Part shown: positions 47,001 through 58,963 of the stretch, piece after piece
How positions within the stretch are numbered: position 1 is the first letter of the stretch
Layout of the letters: each line of letters opens with the position of its first letter
Origin: Nissolia schottii
Lineage: Eukaryota; Streptophyta; Magnoliopsida; Fabales; Fabaceae
Length of the DNA: 64,000 nucleotides
Assembly (NCBI GenBank): GCA_003254905.1
Contig: QANU01011207.1
Coordinates: forward strand, 1,108,449 to 1,172,448
Reading direction: 5' to 3'
Made by a program: the position numbers and the translations under genes
Notes under the pieces: generated by a model
Seen by the model: the letters and a program-made list of their open reading frames with translations, nothing else
The model's database searches: none
What the model was told of the DNA's origin: nothing

Positions 47001-47221
47001 TGCATATTCTCATGCAAAGGGGAATTACTTTAGTTGTATAGTTTTAATTAGATTGTATTGGCATCCTTTGCCAAAAGAACTGATAAGTTTGTCTATGTTA
47101 ACAGGCACTTGATTTGGTTCCCACGAAGTTGCATGAGAGATCTCCCATATTCCTTGGAAGTTATGATGATGTTGAGGAAATCAAGGCTCTTTATGCTGCT
47201 GCTGCTGCTGGGGGCAAATAG
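44084..47221 (+). CDS. Fructose-1,6-bisphosphatase, cytosolic (EC 3.1.3.11)
   Basis: Twelve exons: 44084-44242, 44371-44418, 44769-44843, 45114-45175, 45310-45376, 45487-45600, 45724-45810, 46095-46165, 46256-46321, 46464-46550, 46666-46741, 47105-47221; 342 aa. It hydrolyses fructose-1,6-bisphosphate to fructose-6-phosphate for cytosolic sucrose synthesis. No transit peptide (starts [14 protein letters not shown]) and no redox-regulatory cysteine insertion, so it is the cytosolic isoform. The metal/substrate site [11 protein letters not shown] spans residues 120-130, and the C-terminal [20 protein letters not shown] is typical. Intron 2 has a GC donor (CAG/GCAAGT): the only nearby GT would give an in-frame stop. 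Intron 2 holds a solo LTR and intron 11 a MITE. A pyrimidine-rich leader and a G-box lie upstream. Confidence 0.95.
44450..44632 (-). mobile_element. Solo LTR in FBPase intron 2
   Basis: Flanked by a perfect 5-bp duplication ATGTT (44445-44449 and 44633-44637). On the minus strand it starts TGTTAGAGATG and ends GATTTTCACA (TG...CA), about 183 bp, with a TATAAGGC box. No internal region remains, so it is a solo LTR of Copia type; the intact duplication suggests a fairly recent insertion followed by LTR-LTR recombination. Confidence 0.7.
45394..45440. repeat. (TATG)n microsatellite in FBPase intron 5
   Basis: About eleven tandem copies of ATGT/TATG, with one GCATG variant, starting about 17 bp after the donor of exon 5. 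Confidence 0.9.
46761..46877. mobile_element. MITE in FBPase intron 11
   Basis: About 117 bp that can fold on itself: TTTGACAATCATACTCACAA on the left pairs with the inverted right text TTTGACAATCACACTTACAA, arms about 42 bp. TCA flanks both ends (46758-46760, 46878-46880), a possible 3-bp duplication. Confidence 0.65.
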
Positions 47222-48063
47222 AATGAACGTGGAGAGCATCCCTGTGCTTTTCACTACTTACCAGCACTTGTTATCCAATTGTTAAACTAATGATCGGTCA
47301 TGTCTATGTTAAGAAGGCTTCTTATTATAGAATTTATTGATGGATAATGAAGAATTAGATTCAGTTAACATACCACCCTGAAAGATGTATACTACGTACT
47401 CTCTTTAGCTAGACATCAAAATTAAATTCCATAACAGGCATACTTGTCTTATTTGAATTATAAGACAACTGAGAGAGCACAGCATTGCTTACCACCTTAT
47501 TCACCTCCTTCGTAAACAAAGCATTCTAGTAGTTAAAATTATTATAGGTGTAAAGTTATCACATCCGAATTATATTTCACAATCACGATTTTCTTTACTT
47601 ACTGCACATTTTACAACGGTTTAAAAGGTCCGCAGCTTAGACTGAGCTTTGCATTTTCTACAAATTATAGATGGCAGTCCTGGTAACATGGCAAGCATTA
47701 AAGGAATGACACAAATTCATCTCTCCTCCAACTCTCCTTAGATCATAATAAATATTGTAATAACCAAAAGTGAAGGGGGAAAAAATGACACCCAAATCAA
47801 GAACCAAGGCTTGTTCTTATGGAGCAAGCTGCATAAGTAAAAACAACTCCGCACTGCCCCCAAAAGTTTAGTCATGTACATGCCGTGATTCTCATATGCT
47901 CAATAAAACTGAAGTGTGATTGTTTAACAGAAATCACTAGCAAACATGCCATTCAGGAACTAATTCTAATCATAACCACTAGGGTGACTATTTAAGAAGT
48001 TAATAGAATTTCACCAATAGCGACAAATTGACGCTAAAATGATTACATAGTTTCAGTTCCATG
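47222..48063. other. Convergent 3' regions of FBPase and LSM3
   Basis: The two genes end facing each other 842 bp apart. The stretch should hold both 3' UTRs. No other gene or named repeat seen. Confidence 0.55.
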
Positions 48064-49520
48064 TCATGCAGTCCGCAGTGGTGGTGAAACCAATATGACC
48101 CCATCTCCCCTAACAAACAGGAAAGGAACTGTCCGCTTGGTAGTCTGAAATCAGAAGAAAAACAGAAATCACATTCAAAGAAAAGTATCTTCCTCATAAT
48201 GAATAGAGAATGCATTAGTTGCCTTGAGTTGATATGAGCAGATTTGATCATATTTGAACAACATTCCAATGCTGATACTTTGCTTAAGGGTGTGTTTGGT
48301 GCGTGGGTAAAAGTGGAGAATAAGTTTTCATGAAAACGGTTCATGTGCGTCTCCCCCACTTTTACCCCCGTACCAAACACACCCTAATTATGTTGGTATT
48401 CTAACTTAAAAGATACCATGCAAACTGATAAGCAATTCATTTGGGTTAGTCATTTTCAAATGATGGTTCCACAACCAAACCTTCACTCAAACAAATGTTG
48501 TCTTGACTTGAAGATAACTTCAACTTATATACCATAATCAATTCTCCCTAAACAGCAGTAGGTAATCATGGGTGCCTCACTCAACGATGCTTAGTAACAG
48601 TTAAATAGTCTACAGTGACACAAATTTTCAAAGGAATCATGCAGAGTTTTACTTACCCTAACAATTTCTTCATATGTCTCATCATCGATCTCGACAGTAG
48701 TAACTATTTCTTCAACATCACCAAGAATCATATTAAGATGTTGATCATACGCCTGCAAATTCATATTATAACCCCCGAGAAAAGGAAAAGAACATATCAA
48801 GCCCATGAAACCTTAAGGATAAAAATAAAAACAAAGGGGGATTACACACACACACGTTACCATTATAATAGGAAAGCTTAGATTTGTTTCAAATAGAGAG
48901 TGTTATCTAATCCCTAGTCATGACGGGAAGAATTATTGACTACATGGCAAGAGTAAAAGATCATCAAGTGGAAGGAAATGACAGGGTAGCCCATGTAACT
49001 GAGTCTGAATAGTTCACAAAACAGTGTCTGCGGAAGTATATGCTGATTGGAAATAAGATCCAAATTCAATTCTACTAAGAAAATAATAGTCGAATTCCTA
49101 GAAAACTCTTCAAAGAAAAAACACAACAATTTTCTATATCACACACACAGCTGAAAAATCTCGCCAGTGAAATTTCATCACTACTTTGAAACCCCCAAAA
49201 GTCTCACATCCATCTTTTTTTTTTTTTAAAGCTCAAAAGCCAAAGTAAAAGAATCTCAGAAATAAGATATGACAAAATTAACAACCCCGTAACTATGCTT
49301 TATGATGGCATCTCCGTTAATTCGAACCAAGAATTCAATTATGTAAAAATAAAAAATAAAAAAAAAGCCCAGGGTAAAAGGGTAAAAGCAGAAGAGATAC
49401 ATGAAGCTTGCCGCGAAGCTCACGGTCAGAACGGAGCTTGACGTAGATACGCTCGTCGAGGCTGAGACGTATGAGATCCAAAGGCTCCTTCACCGCGCTC
49501 TCTTCCTCTGCACCCGCCAT
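48064..49520 (-). CDS. LSM3: U6 snRNA-associated Sm-like protein LSm3
   Basis: Three exons: 49520-49401, 48752-48657, 48144-48064; 98 aa, the usual LSm3 length. Sm1 motif: [20 protein letters not shown] followed by [15 protein letters not shown]. Sm2 motif: [13 protein letters not shown]. LSm3 is part of the LSm2-8 ring on U6 snRNA (nuclear splicing) and of LSm1-7 in cytoplasmic mRNA decay, so it acts in both compartments. The exon pattern has an intron between Sm1 beta strands (after GKLH) and one before Sm2. Intron 2 (48145-48656) carries a 97-bp Tourist-type MITE. The leader is pyrimidine-rich on the sense complement, common for plant housekeeping genes. Confidence 0.95.
48288..48384. mobile_element. 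Tourist/Harbinger MITE in LSM3 intron 2
   Basis: Perfect termini GGGTGTGTTTGGT / ACCAAACACACCC with TAA target-site duplications (48285-48287 and 48385-48387), and inner arms GGGTAAAAGTGG / CCACTTTTACCC. Only 97 bp, so it is nearly a pure hairpin. TAA/TTA duplication and GGG..TGTTTGG ends mark PIF/Harbinger MITEs. Confidence 0.88.
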
Positions 49521-50716
49521 TCTCTTCGACTCTCTTTTTCTCTCTAAAACCCTTTTTTTCTTCCTTTCTTTCTTCTTCTTTCTTTCCTTGGAAGCATTGT
49601 GATGTGAAGGCTCTGTGTCTCTCATGGGCCATGGCCCATTCCACGACTATTTGAAGCCAACCAAATATCCATTTCATGTGCCTCTCTTGCCTATCTCAGC
49701 CCCGAAGTTTAAGCAATATGCAAATCCAACTTCATGACACCCATCCTAATCGATTTTGTTTTTTTTTCTAAAAATGTCACTCTCGCCATAATGGATATAA
49801 CTTTTACTTCAAATATATATATCTCATCAAGCATGAGAAGTTTTTCCCTGACAACAATTTGAATTGATGTGCCATTTTTCTTATATTTATGAGAGTGGAA
49901 ATTCATTTACTTCTTTATATATAATGAATTAAAAACACCAAATTTTATTTGGTTAAGTAATTCAATAATTATTTTCTTTAAATAAGATCTCAAGTCTTGA
50001 CACCAAAATTTAGTTGGTTCAAGTGATTCAACTTATTTTTTTTTAATTAATGTCTTGAGTCTTGTAAATACAATAAAACTAACAATAAGATAACTTGACC
50101 ATGTAATAGCTTCATTTACCCCAAGGCACTTTACCCTGTTGAGCCACCAAAAAAGCTTCATTCAGCTGAAGTCCAATAAACTTTTGAGTACCTATGATTC
50201 ACGCCAAAAACAGTGTAAAACACGAAACCAGCTTTAATAAATTAATTTGAATACACAACATTTTACCATCTACCAATCATGTATCATATGTACCATTTTG
50301 ACGTTATTATGAAAGTATAACATTTCTAATACAAGACTAATAAGTTGAGCGCATAGAAAACTTACATTAACCATGCATCAAAATTAAAATCTTGATATAA
50401 TTCAATTCTGTTATCTCATATTTTATGTTAATAACACGGAGACTCATTGTAGAGTTATTAAAAGGGGAAAACAATTTCAATGAAAAAACAATTAAGGTAA
50501 GTGCACCAAAATATTTAGGATTTCGCAAGTCCTTCCATCCTTTACAAGGCTTATATCTCCCTCGTCATGGCAGAACCTTTTGCATCAATATGCAATTTCT
50601 TTACATCTATAAAAAGGGCATGAAAACTGCAATATGGAAACTATGATAAAACATGACAAAGCCACCCAAGTTCCACTCAAAATTTGGGAGCACCAAGACC
50701 AAAAAAAAAAAAAGCA
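49521..50716. other. Intergenic DNA between LSM3 start and XPD end
   Basis: LSM3 promoter and leader on the left, XPD 3' UTR on the right; AT-rich. No gene supported. Confidence 0.5.
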
Positions 50717-53700
50717 TCAAAACAACGAATCAATCATGCCCTCAACCATCATCTTCTCCAAGTCTTGCTGGGACAGCAGGGTTTTCTTGCCAGTGCCGCC
50801 AGTCTTGTCATACGGTTGGGCCATTTTCCTCAGGAACTGCATCCAACCGATCAGAAAGTTGTCATTACGCAATCATACTATCAGATGTTCATATCACTAA
50901 CACGCTACTCTAATCACGAACCATGCACCATTTTGTAACCTTTGGTCCAAATTCATCTAGCTTATGCATATGCAAACATGCGTGCATAAATATGTTCTAG
51001 TGAAACTCTTAAACTTAGGTTTTCACTGGGAAAAGACTGACTCAAGTAAAGTTTACTTAGGGTATAATTTCTACTTCCAAACTCCTATTTTTATTTTGCA
51101 ATTTTTGACAACGGACTTCTTTGGAGAAAAGAGCACTCCGATCAATCTGTTTACAAATAACCAACAGAAAAAAAAAACCAATAAAAACTAAACGGCAACT
51201 GAAACCAAGATGGCCTACATAGCATCCGCAAGATTCTAGTACAACGTAGTATATGCAAGTGACAACACAAACTTCAAACTACAGTTATGAATACAAGGAC
51301 AGACCTCACGTGCGATATGCAAAGCCATGTCCGTGCTCAAGTTCAGGTGAGCATCACGTAAATGAGAGAGTATCCAACCAGGCAGCTTGGAACGTTTGTC
51401 ATGACGGCTATACCTGTAGACAGTTATAACCAAAAATGAATTTATTTCCAAAACTTTTGATAAGAAAACCAAAAGTAGAGGCCAAAACCATATAAAGCAT
51501 CCATCACAGGTAGTATTGCTCACTACATCTTAGAATCATTTCTCACTAATTCTCAAAAGAGTTGCAAAAGAAGAGTGCATTGTTCATTGTTGTTTTGAAA
51601 TCAAAATTAGAAACTTGTAAAAGTATGGATGCGCAGTCACATTCAAGCAATTGCCAAACTTCGGTATAAAAATACCTGCAGTAACCCCCCCTTTTTCTGG
51701 AAATGTGTTCCTGCGTTCATGGATGAAAAATATGTAAGGATACTAACCTTTTGTCCGCAAAAATCATCATCCCATAATCAGCCTTTGAACGGATTACACG
51801 GCCCACACACTGAGCAGCTTGTCTCTGTTTACACAGAAATAATGTTACCAAGGATCCCAGTTTCACTAAGTTTAGGAATCAAATGATCAAATTAGGAATC
51901 AGATTATCAAATTATCAGTATTAATTATGAATGAGACAGAGAGATATACCAAGGCATCAAAAGTCAGAAAATCTCCTTCCTTAATTTGAAAAGTATCCCG
52001 TAGGTATTCCAGGCGTGCAAGCAAAATCCTGAAAGATTACTCTATATTAAGTTCTGCAACCAACAAGCTAACTCAACAATTTCAATAAGGAAAAAGAAAG
52101 AGAAATCGAATGGCTCTAAATCACTCTTATTCAGAAATTTAATTAAATTAGACTTACTTGCTTAATGTATATTGGAAAGGAACACCAAACATGATTACTA
52201 GTCTTCCATAATGTCGATCAAAATCTATACCCTCGGCAACTTTTCCCCTGCAAACAAGTGCATTTGAGTTAGCAGAACTGAGTTAACAACATATTCAAAA
52301 ACACTTGACCACAGAATATATTGTGATATGATATCTTATATGTCAGCTGGTGCTATATTTAGCATTTAATATATTAGTATAAAAAGTGCACATTTTGCTT
52401 TTATTTAAACAGAGACTGTAATTTGATTAATCTAATCATGTGTTGCAAAGTTCAAAGACCTGGGAGGATATGTTGCTGACATCTTACCTGGCAACAGAAA
52501 AAAATATAGCACCTCTTCCACAATCACAAGCCTTGCGGTAGTTGTCAAGAGCCAATGTGGTTTCCACTACATCCTGAGTCTCTATAAAGACAAGCTTATG
52601 CTGCATTATTTCCTGCCAAAAAATATGTTATTAGCACCACCAAACAATAAAATGGACATTACTAGCAAAAGGACTTTGGAAATCAAGTAATTTAAATAGT
52701 CAACTCACCTTCAGGATTCCATTTTCATTCCAGGTATTGACTATCCCATCCATGTATGAGTAACTGACAAAGAAACATACAATCCCATCTGGAACAACCG
52801 AAGCCATCTCCAACAAGAGCCTTCCATAATTCCTTACTACACCCAAATCACTTCTCATATCAAATTTGGTACTGACTGGGAGCTGATCACTGAAACCAAA
52901 AAAAAAAAATTAATTAACCATTGAAAAGCAAAACAAAAGAGGGGAAGTCAAAGAGGCCCTTCTAAGGAAATCGGAGATTGAAAATGTATAAAGATCTGCT
53001 TAAAAATATAGAGAAGCAGATAATGCGAATACCTGCCACGGGTAAGAACCATGGGACATATACAATCTCTCGTTAAGGACATTGTAAAACTTCGACTGAC
53101 AACAGGGTTGAAATTCAGAAGACGGGGGTACAGATCTATGGGGCTGAGTGTGCCAGATGTAATCACGACTGATTGAAATCGCTCAAACACTGGCTTTATG
53201 GCAAGAGAAGCATCATGGCAACAAAGCTGAAATGTCATTGATGAAGAAAAATTAGGAATTGTGATTGATACACATAAGAATAAAATAAATCTCGCATGAA
53301 ATAGAACTAATTTTAAGAAGGTTAACAACAGTAATAGAATGAAAACATATCAGAACAACAATGCTAACCTGCAATACAGGATCAGGAATATGTGGCATTC
53401 TCTCATCAAAAGGTTCAATTATAATCGAAAAACCACGAGCATATGTTCCCACAAGTGTAGCAAAATCACATATAGTTTGGATATGTAGGAACTCGTCAGT
53501 GTCTGTAATCTCCAATGTCATCATCAATGAATGCAGACGGTCATAACAGAACTTCAATGTTTTTTGGTCAATTCCAGCATGGTTAAGAATAGAGGAAACA
53601 AAGCCTACAGGGCTTTCCTTCTCCACATTCTCGGTATCCAAGCGCCCTTCAAGATATTGAACTAATCTACGTAAAACATGAATGAAATGCTCAGCCCGGC

Positions 53701-55655
53701 GAATATTTCCAGGTACAGCCTCCTTTAGTATATCATCAGGCAAGGCTGGATTTGCAAGCCAGTTATCCGTAGCTATGAAAAGAAAAGAAAATTCAGTCAT
53801 AGATGACAGAGATCAACATTATGACATTAATAACAAACTGACATCCTACATACCAGGAAGGTCTCCTCTTAGCGCCAAACCCTCAACAAGCCTATTGTAT
53901 TCAGCGCGGAGTCTACCTGCATCAGTGGCCTTGAACCTTCCTACCAGTTCAAATAGTTAAGAGAGTCTGAATCAAATTTCAGCTATGGTTTAATAAATGG
54001 CAACTATAGCAACAATGGCACAATATTGTGAAGGCAAGGGACAGGAATTCCAAGTGCCCCAAGGCAAAACTTGATCCTTAAAAAATACTTCACTTCTATG
54101 AATCAAACTAACCAATGTAGGACAGGAAAATAATTTGTACTTTTTAAAGAAGTAACCACAATCATGAATCACCAGAAACCTAATTCTTTTTAGTTTTACT
54201 TATTTTCCCCATATTGTTCCCTACTGAAGTAGTCATAGTGAAAAAAAGGCTGGAGCCATGCAACACAGGAGGAAAATGCTAGAAAGTAGAAACAGCACAT
54301 ACTTGTCAATTTCCTGGCTCATCCTACTGAGATTTCTTCTAGCACCTTCAATAGTCTGCCTCCTCACACTCACACTAAGTGCTTCAATGCAGACATTATC
54401 GATATTATGAGCCTCGTCAAATACAACAACAGACTCTTTCTGCATTTCCTTAGATATTATGCCAGCCACCTTCGGATCAAGCAAATACTGATAGCTATAC
54501 ACCACCACATTGGCAAACTGCACCATATGGCGTGCCAAATAGTAAGGACACCACCCCTTCTCCTTCCCAAACGCTCTCAGATCCTACAATCACACACACA
54601 CACATCCAGAATCAATCATTTCAGAAATTCTAGGGAAATTCAAAAACCACAACCCCCATCTACCATGCAGAATAAGCTAAGAATGAAAAAAATCAAAAAA
54701 TTTCAATCAACTGAACAACACCAAGATTCTGAACATTAAAGAATCAGGAAACAAGCAAAACCAATCTAAACCAAACTTTTCCGCCAAACCACACATAGAA
54801 TTCAAACATTTCAGAATCAGTGAGCATCCAAATTGATCAAAATTGAGTTTATTTGGTCAAAATCGCTTAGCATCCAAACATTTTAGAATCATGGAACATC
54901 CAAAACTGATCAAAATTGAATTTTCTGGTCTAACAACAGCTTGGATATTAGAATTTCAACCATTTCAGAATCATGGAACATCCAAATCCGATCAAAACCA
55001 AACATTCAAACTTAAATCCCCAACATTTCACAATCAGTGATCCGATTCAACATCACCACAAACAAACCAATTCAAACAAAATAAAAAAAAAAATCAAATC
55101 TTTTCATCTCCAAAACAATACCTGCAAGGTATAAACCCCCGCCGGCAACACCGCGGACGACCCCGCCCTCTCGTACTGCTCGAAGAACTCACACGTCGGC
55201 ACATTAGGGTTCTCCGCAGCAAGCGACCTAACCCAACTCGCCGTCAATTTCCGGCACCCGGCATCCACCGAATCCCGATTCTCCGCCGCCAGCACCCTCT
55301 GATTAACGCATAGGTTCTTCCTCGACGAGAGCCCCAGAGCGAGGATCTTCGCTCCGGGACCTATGTGGCGTAGCTGGTAATCATGCAGAAGCCTCAGCTC
55401 CGCGAGCGTCTTCTCCATCTCGTGCACGGTGCGCGTGCAGTACAGGAGCTTGAGCGGCGCGTGGGGCTTGGAGATAGCGTAGCTGGTGATGAGGGAGAGG
55501 AGGGCGATGGTTTTTCCGGTGCCGGTCGGCATCTCGAGGAGGCAGTGGCCCTTGGCGTCAAGGGCACGCTTCAGCTCGAGCATGTACGCGTATTGCTCCG
55601 GGTAGATGTTGTCGTAGGGGAAATACACTGTCACGTCCTCGATTTTAAACTTCAT
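50717..55655 (-). CDS. XPD: XPD/RAD3 DNA helicase of TFIIH (UVH6)
   Basis: Twelve exons: 55655-55122, 54583-54303, 53936-53854, 53772-53369, 53226-53033, 52889-52709, 52612-52488, 52247-52158, 52028-51950, 51824-51748, 51413-51305, 50836-50717; 758 aa, the length I recall for Arabidopsis UVH6. ATP-dependent 5'-3' helicase of TFIIH in nucleotide excision repair and transcription. Walker A MPTGTGKT (42-49), DEAH (234-237), and the four Fe-S cluster cysteines C116, C134, C155 and C190 stand at the same numbers as in human XPD. Motif VI is [17 protein letters not shown]. All key residues are present. The acceptor of exon 3 was set at TAGGAAG/GTTC because the upstream AG breaks the frame. Exon 1 is GC-rich. 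Only the last ~20 residues differ from what I recall of other dicots. Confidence 0.96.
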
Positions 55656-55727
55656 TGTTGGAGATTTTGTGTTGATCAGTGATGGATTGGAAGGAGAATG
55701 AGGAAGAGGAAACAGAGCAGTGATGAA

Positions 55728-55737
55728 TTAGGGTTTA
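55728..55737 (-). promoter_or_regulatory. Telo-box in the XPD leader/promoter
   Basis: On the gene strand the site reads TAAACCCTAA about 75 bp upstream of the start codon. Telo-boxes (AAACCCTA) are common in plant genes linked to growth and the cell cycle. Role here inferred. Confidence 0.4.
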
Positions 55738-56189
55738 TGGGAAGTTCCTTTACTGTTCTCAAAGTTCTAATGACTTGTTGGTAAAAACTAGGCTTAAAAA
55801 TGGGATTAAAAATTTAATTTTTTTTATATACCTAAAAATAGTTGTAAAAAAATGATCTTTCTTTTAGTACATTAGTTTCAATTTTTGCGAAAATTATTAA
55901 AAATTTGATTTTTATTATATAAATTATTTGTTATGTTCTTTTGTTAAAATGTTTAAAAAAACACACTATATATTTGAGTGCGTAAAATTTTATGATTGAC
56001 CAATTAATTCATTTTATTTAAATAACTTATTAAAAAGTAAAGTGTAATAGTCAATATTAATATATAATTAAGTGTAAAACTCTTTTACATGCATTCTAAT
56101 TAAATTTGATATATTTATAGATTATTGCTCACAAGTGGAGATACATAGGTAAAAATAATGTTGAATTTATGTTGAGAAGCAGCGAATAG

Positions 56190-56880
56190 TAAATAGTCAC
56201 TCATAAACTGTGAAAAAACTAGAAGCTACAGGTGCGGTAGTAAAGGCATGAAACAATTGGCAAGTGGTCTGGTTTAACTCGTAAATGGACTTGTGTCATT
56301 TGCATACCAAGCTCTCTCCCTTGCTTGGATGGCCTCATGGAAGATCCATATAAATCTCTTTAGTGAGAGCCCCGCCCCCATTATAAAAAATTTATTAAAA
56401 AAAAAAAAAACGCATTGTATATGTCTAATTGCATGAAGGACCAACCATTGATGGCAGCCAAAGTAAGCAAGACCCTAATAGTGAACATTTTCAGCACAGG
56501 AGAAAATGTGTGGGTAAAATCAATGTTTGCTTGATAGGTGTAGCCCTAGGCATCTAGACGAGCTCTGTACTTGTTTAGGGAGCCATCAAAGTGATATTTT
56601 ACCTTATACCCTAAGTGACAACCAATCGTATGCTTGGAGGAAGGCAAGGGAACTAGAGACCAAGTGTGGTTTGCCTCCATAGCTTGTAATTCGACATGCA
56701 TAGCTTCCTGCCACTCAATAATGTGTGCAGCTTAATAATAGCATTGAGACTTATAGATGCTAGAGACTTGCATAAGAAATTGGTGATAGGATGGACTAAA
56801 GTTGTAATAAGAGAGGTGATTAGAAATGGGATAAGTGCAAAGGGGACTAACATTATTTCTATAAGCGATCAATAAACTTA
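56190..56880 (-). mobile_element. Ty1/copia reverse-transcriptase fossil
   Basis: Minus-strand text clearly matches the start of a Copia reverse transcriptase: stretches such as NIDFTHTFSPVLKMFTIRVL and LAAINGW lie near 56530-56440, with the preceding EAMHVELQAMEANHTW region near 56650-56700. Only part of pol is present, with no LTRs in reach, and it is broken in several places. Old, given the decay. Confidence 0.85.
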
Positions 56881-57229
56881 AAAGTATACCTTAATCATAA
56901 AAATGGGACTTAAAAATGAAAAATTTCTTTTAGTCTAAACCTTTTATTATCAAAAAATACTATATGCAATTGTTTTTTTTCTCTTAATTTTAATACCATG
57001 TAAATTATTTCATATAAAGTGCAATATTAATTAATACGAAAATGAATTTTCTTAGTTGAAAATGGTACTGTATCTCTACTATTAACTAATTTTTCATCTT
57101 CTTAACTTTTCCCATTTTAAAGTCAATGCAACTCACAAGTTAAAAGATTTTGAATTCAACTTTTGTTAGGGATCATTTATTGTTTGTTACTTTATGTTGC
57201 AAAACTTTATTTGACTATTATAACTTGGA

Positions 57230-58963
57230 AAAATACTCTACGTACGTCCATAAACCATACACTCGTACATACACCATTTTTATACGATTTTATATGTAAT
57301 TAATGATAATTATACTCATAGCGTATAATTATACACAACGCGCGCGCCTCAATCCCGAACTCGTTCTCGTCATCGTTTTCACTCATCGTCTTTAACCTCT
57401 TATCCTTGTTCTGTTATGCTTGTCGTCGTCGTTATCGTCATCGTCATCCTCGGTCATTCTCTCATCCTCTCATCATCATCATCCTTTCTTTGATTATTAT
57501 CTCATCATCGTCAATCAATTTTCTATTATGTTTATCATCATCATCATCATCATCATAGTTTTCATAATTTTTTTCTTTGATTTCCATGGAAAGTTTGGTT
57601 CTTTGACGTCTCTATGAAATTCTAATGTACTGAAATTTCATATGTTCTAATGCTCATTCATTACTAACATACATATGACAGAAAATTAAATGTGCAAACT
57701 TTAAATGGACATATGTGCAAACATTATCTACAGGTCATAGGTTTTATCTTTGTTAAGGAAGAGGATATGCATTTTGGCATATTCTCAACCTTTCAACAAT
57801 TAATGCATAAATATTATAAATATTTTGACACAATTTTTTACATATTGTCATGAATAAACATTAGATAGTGTGATACAAGCATTATGTATTTGTCACAAAT
57901 GCATAAAAATGCAGAATTTGATGTATTGTAGAATTGTGCAAACTTTAAATGAGCATATGTGCAAACATTAAATGGGCTTATGTGCAAACATTATTCACAG
58001 GTCACAGGTTTTGTCTTTGTTAAGGAAGAGGATGTGCAATTTTGGCATATGTTCAACCTTTCAACAATTAATGCATAAATATTTTGACACAATTTTTTAC
58101 ATATTGCCATGAATAAACATTAGATGGTGTGATATAAGCATTATGTGTTTGTCACATGCATAAAAATGCAAAATTTGATGTATTGTAGAATTGTGCAAAC
58201 TTTAAATGGGCATATGTGCAAAACATTAAATGGACGTATCTGCAAACATTATCCATAGGTCACAGGTTTTATCTTTGTTGAGGAGGAGGATATGCATTTT
58301 GGCATATTCTCAACCTTTCAACAATTAATGCATAAATATTATAAATTTTTTGACACAATTTTTTACATATTACCATGAATAAAGATTAGATGTTGTAATA
58401 TAAGCATTATGTGTTTGCCACAAATGCATAAAAATGCAGAATTTGATGTATTATAGAATTGTGCAAACTTTAAATGAGCATATGTACAAACATTAAATAG
58501 GCTTATGTGCAAACATTATTCACAGGTCACAGATTTTGTTTACATCACTGTGATTTTTACTCAAATAAAAATAAATCTTGACTTTAAAATTAACAAGCAC
58601 ATGTCATGTATATCTTGTTATTTTACTTCCTCCTGTCAATTATGTTTTTATTTTTTTTGAACTTCTTTCTTTCTTATTTAAAAGATGATAACAAGCAGCA
58701 ACATCTTCAATCACTCATCTCTCTAACAAATCCCAGATCTTGAGCATGAGATTGTAGAGATCGAAGAGAACGAAGAGGGTGAAAAGGGTGGAGAGCAATG
58801 AACAATGAAATTTTTCGAGAAAGATAATGAAGATAAGGAACGTTGGTTTACGTGCTTGTTAGTGAGAGTGGGAGAAAGAATGGATGAAACAGTTATTTTA
58901 GGGAGTCAGTGTATTCTAATACGGGTGTATGTATGGTGTATGAGATATTGGTGTACATGTATA
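57230..58963. mobile_element. Long TIR element with internal tandem repeats
   Basis: The left end (TACGTCCATAAACCATACAC, then TACATACACC) and the inverted right end (TACACCAATATCTCATACAC, then TACATACACC) are imperfect terminal inverted repeats of about 45 bp. They match the ends of the 214-bp element at 9490-9703, in reverse orientation. The 1.7-kb interior holds (ATC)n-rich DNA at 57.42-57.56 kb and about 3.4 copies of a ~250-bp tandem repeat. No transposase frame; non-autonomous. Superfamily not determined. Confidence 0.6.
57692..58545. repeat. ~250-bp tandem repeat, about 3.4 copies
   Basis: GTGCAAACTTTAAATG recurs at about 57692, 57936, 58193 and 58461 (spacings 244, 257 and 268 bp). 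Each unit includes TTTTGGCATATTCTCAACC, ACACAATTTTTTACATATT and ATGCATAAAAATGCAGAATT. The last copy is partial and stops near 58545. Confidence 0.85.

Noticed and set aside
57420-57617. Ser/Ile-rich plus-strand frame
   Set aside because: Translation of (ATC)n repeats inside the long TIR element.
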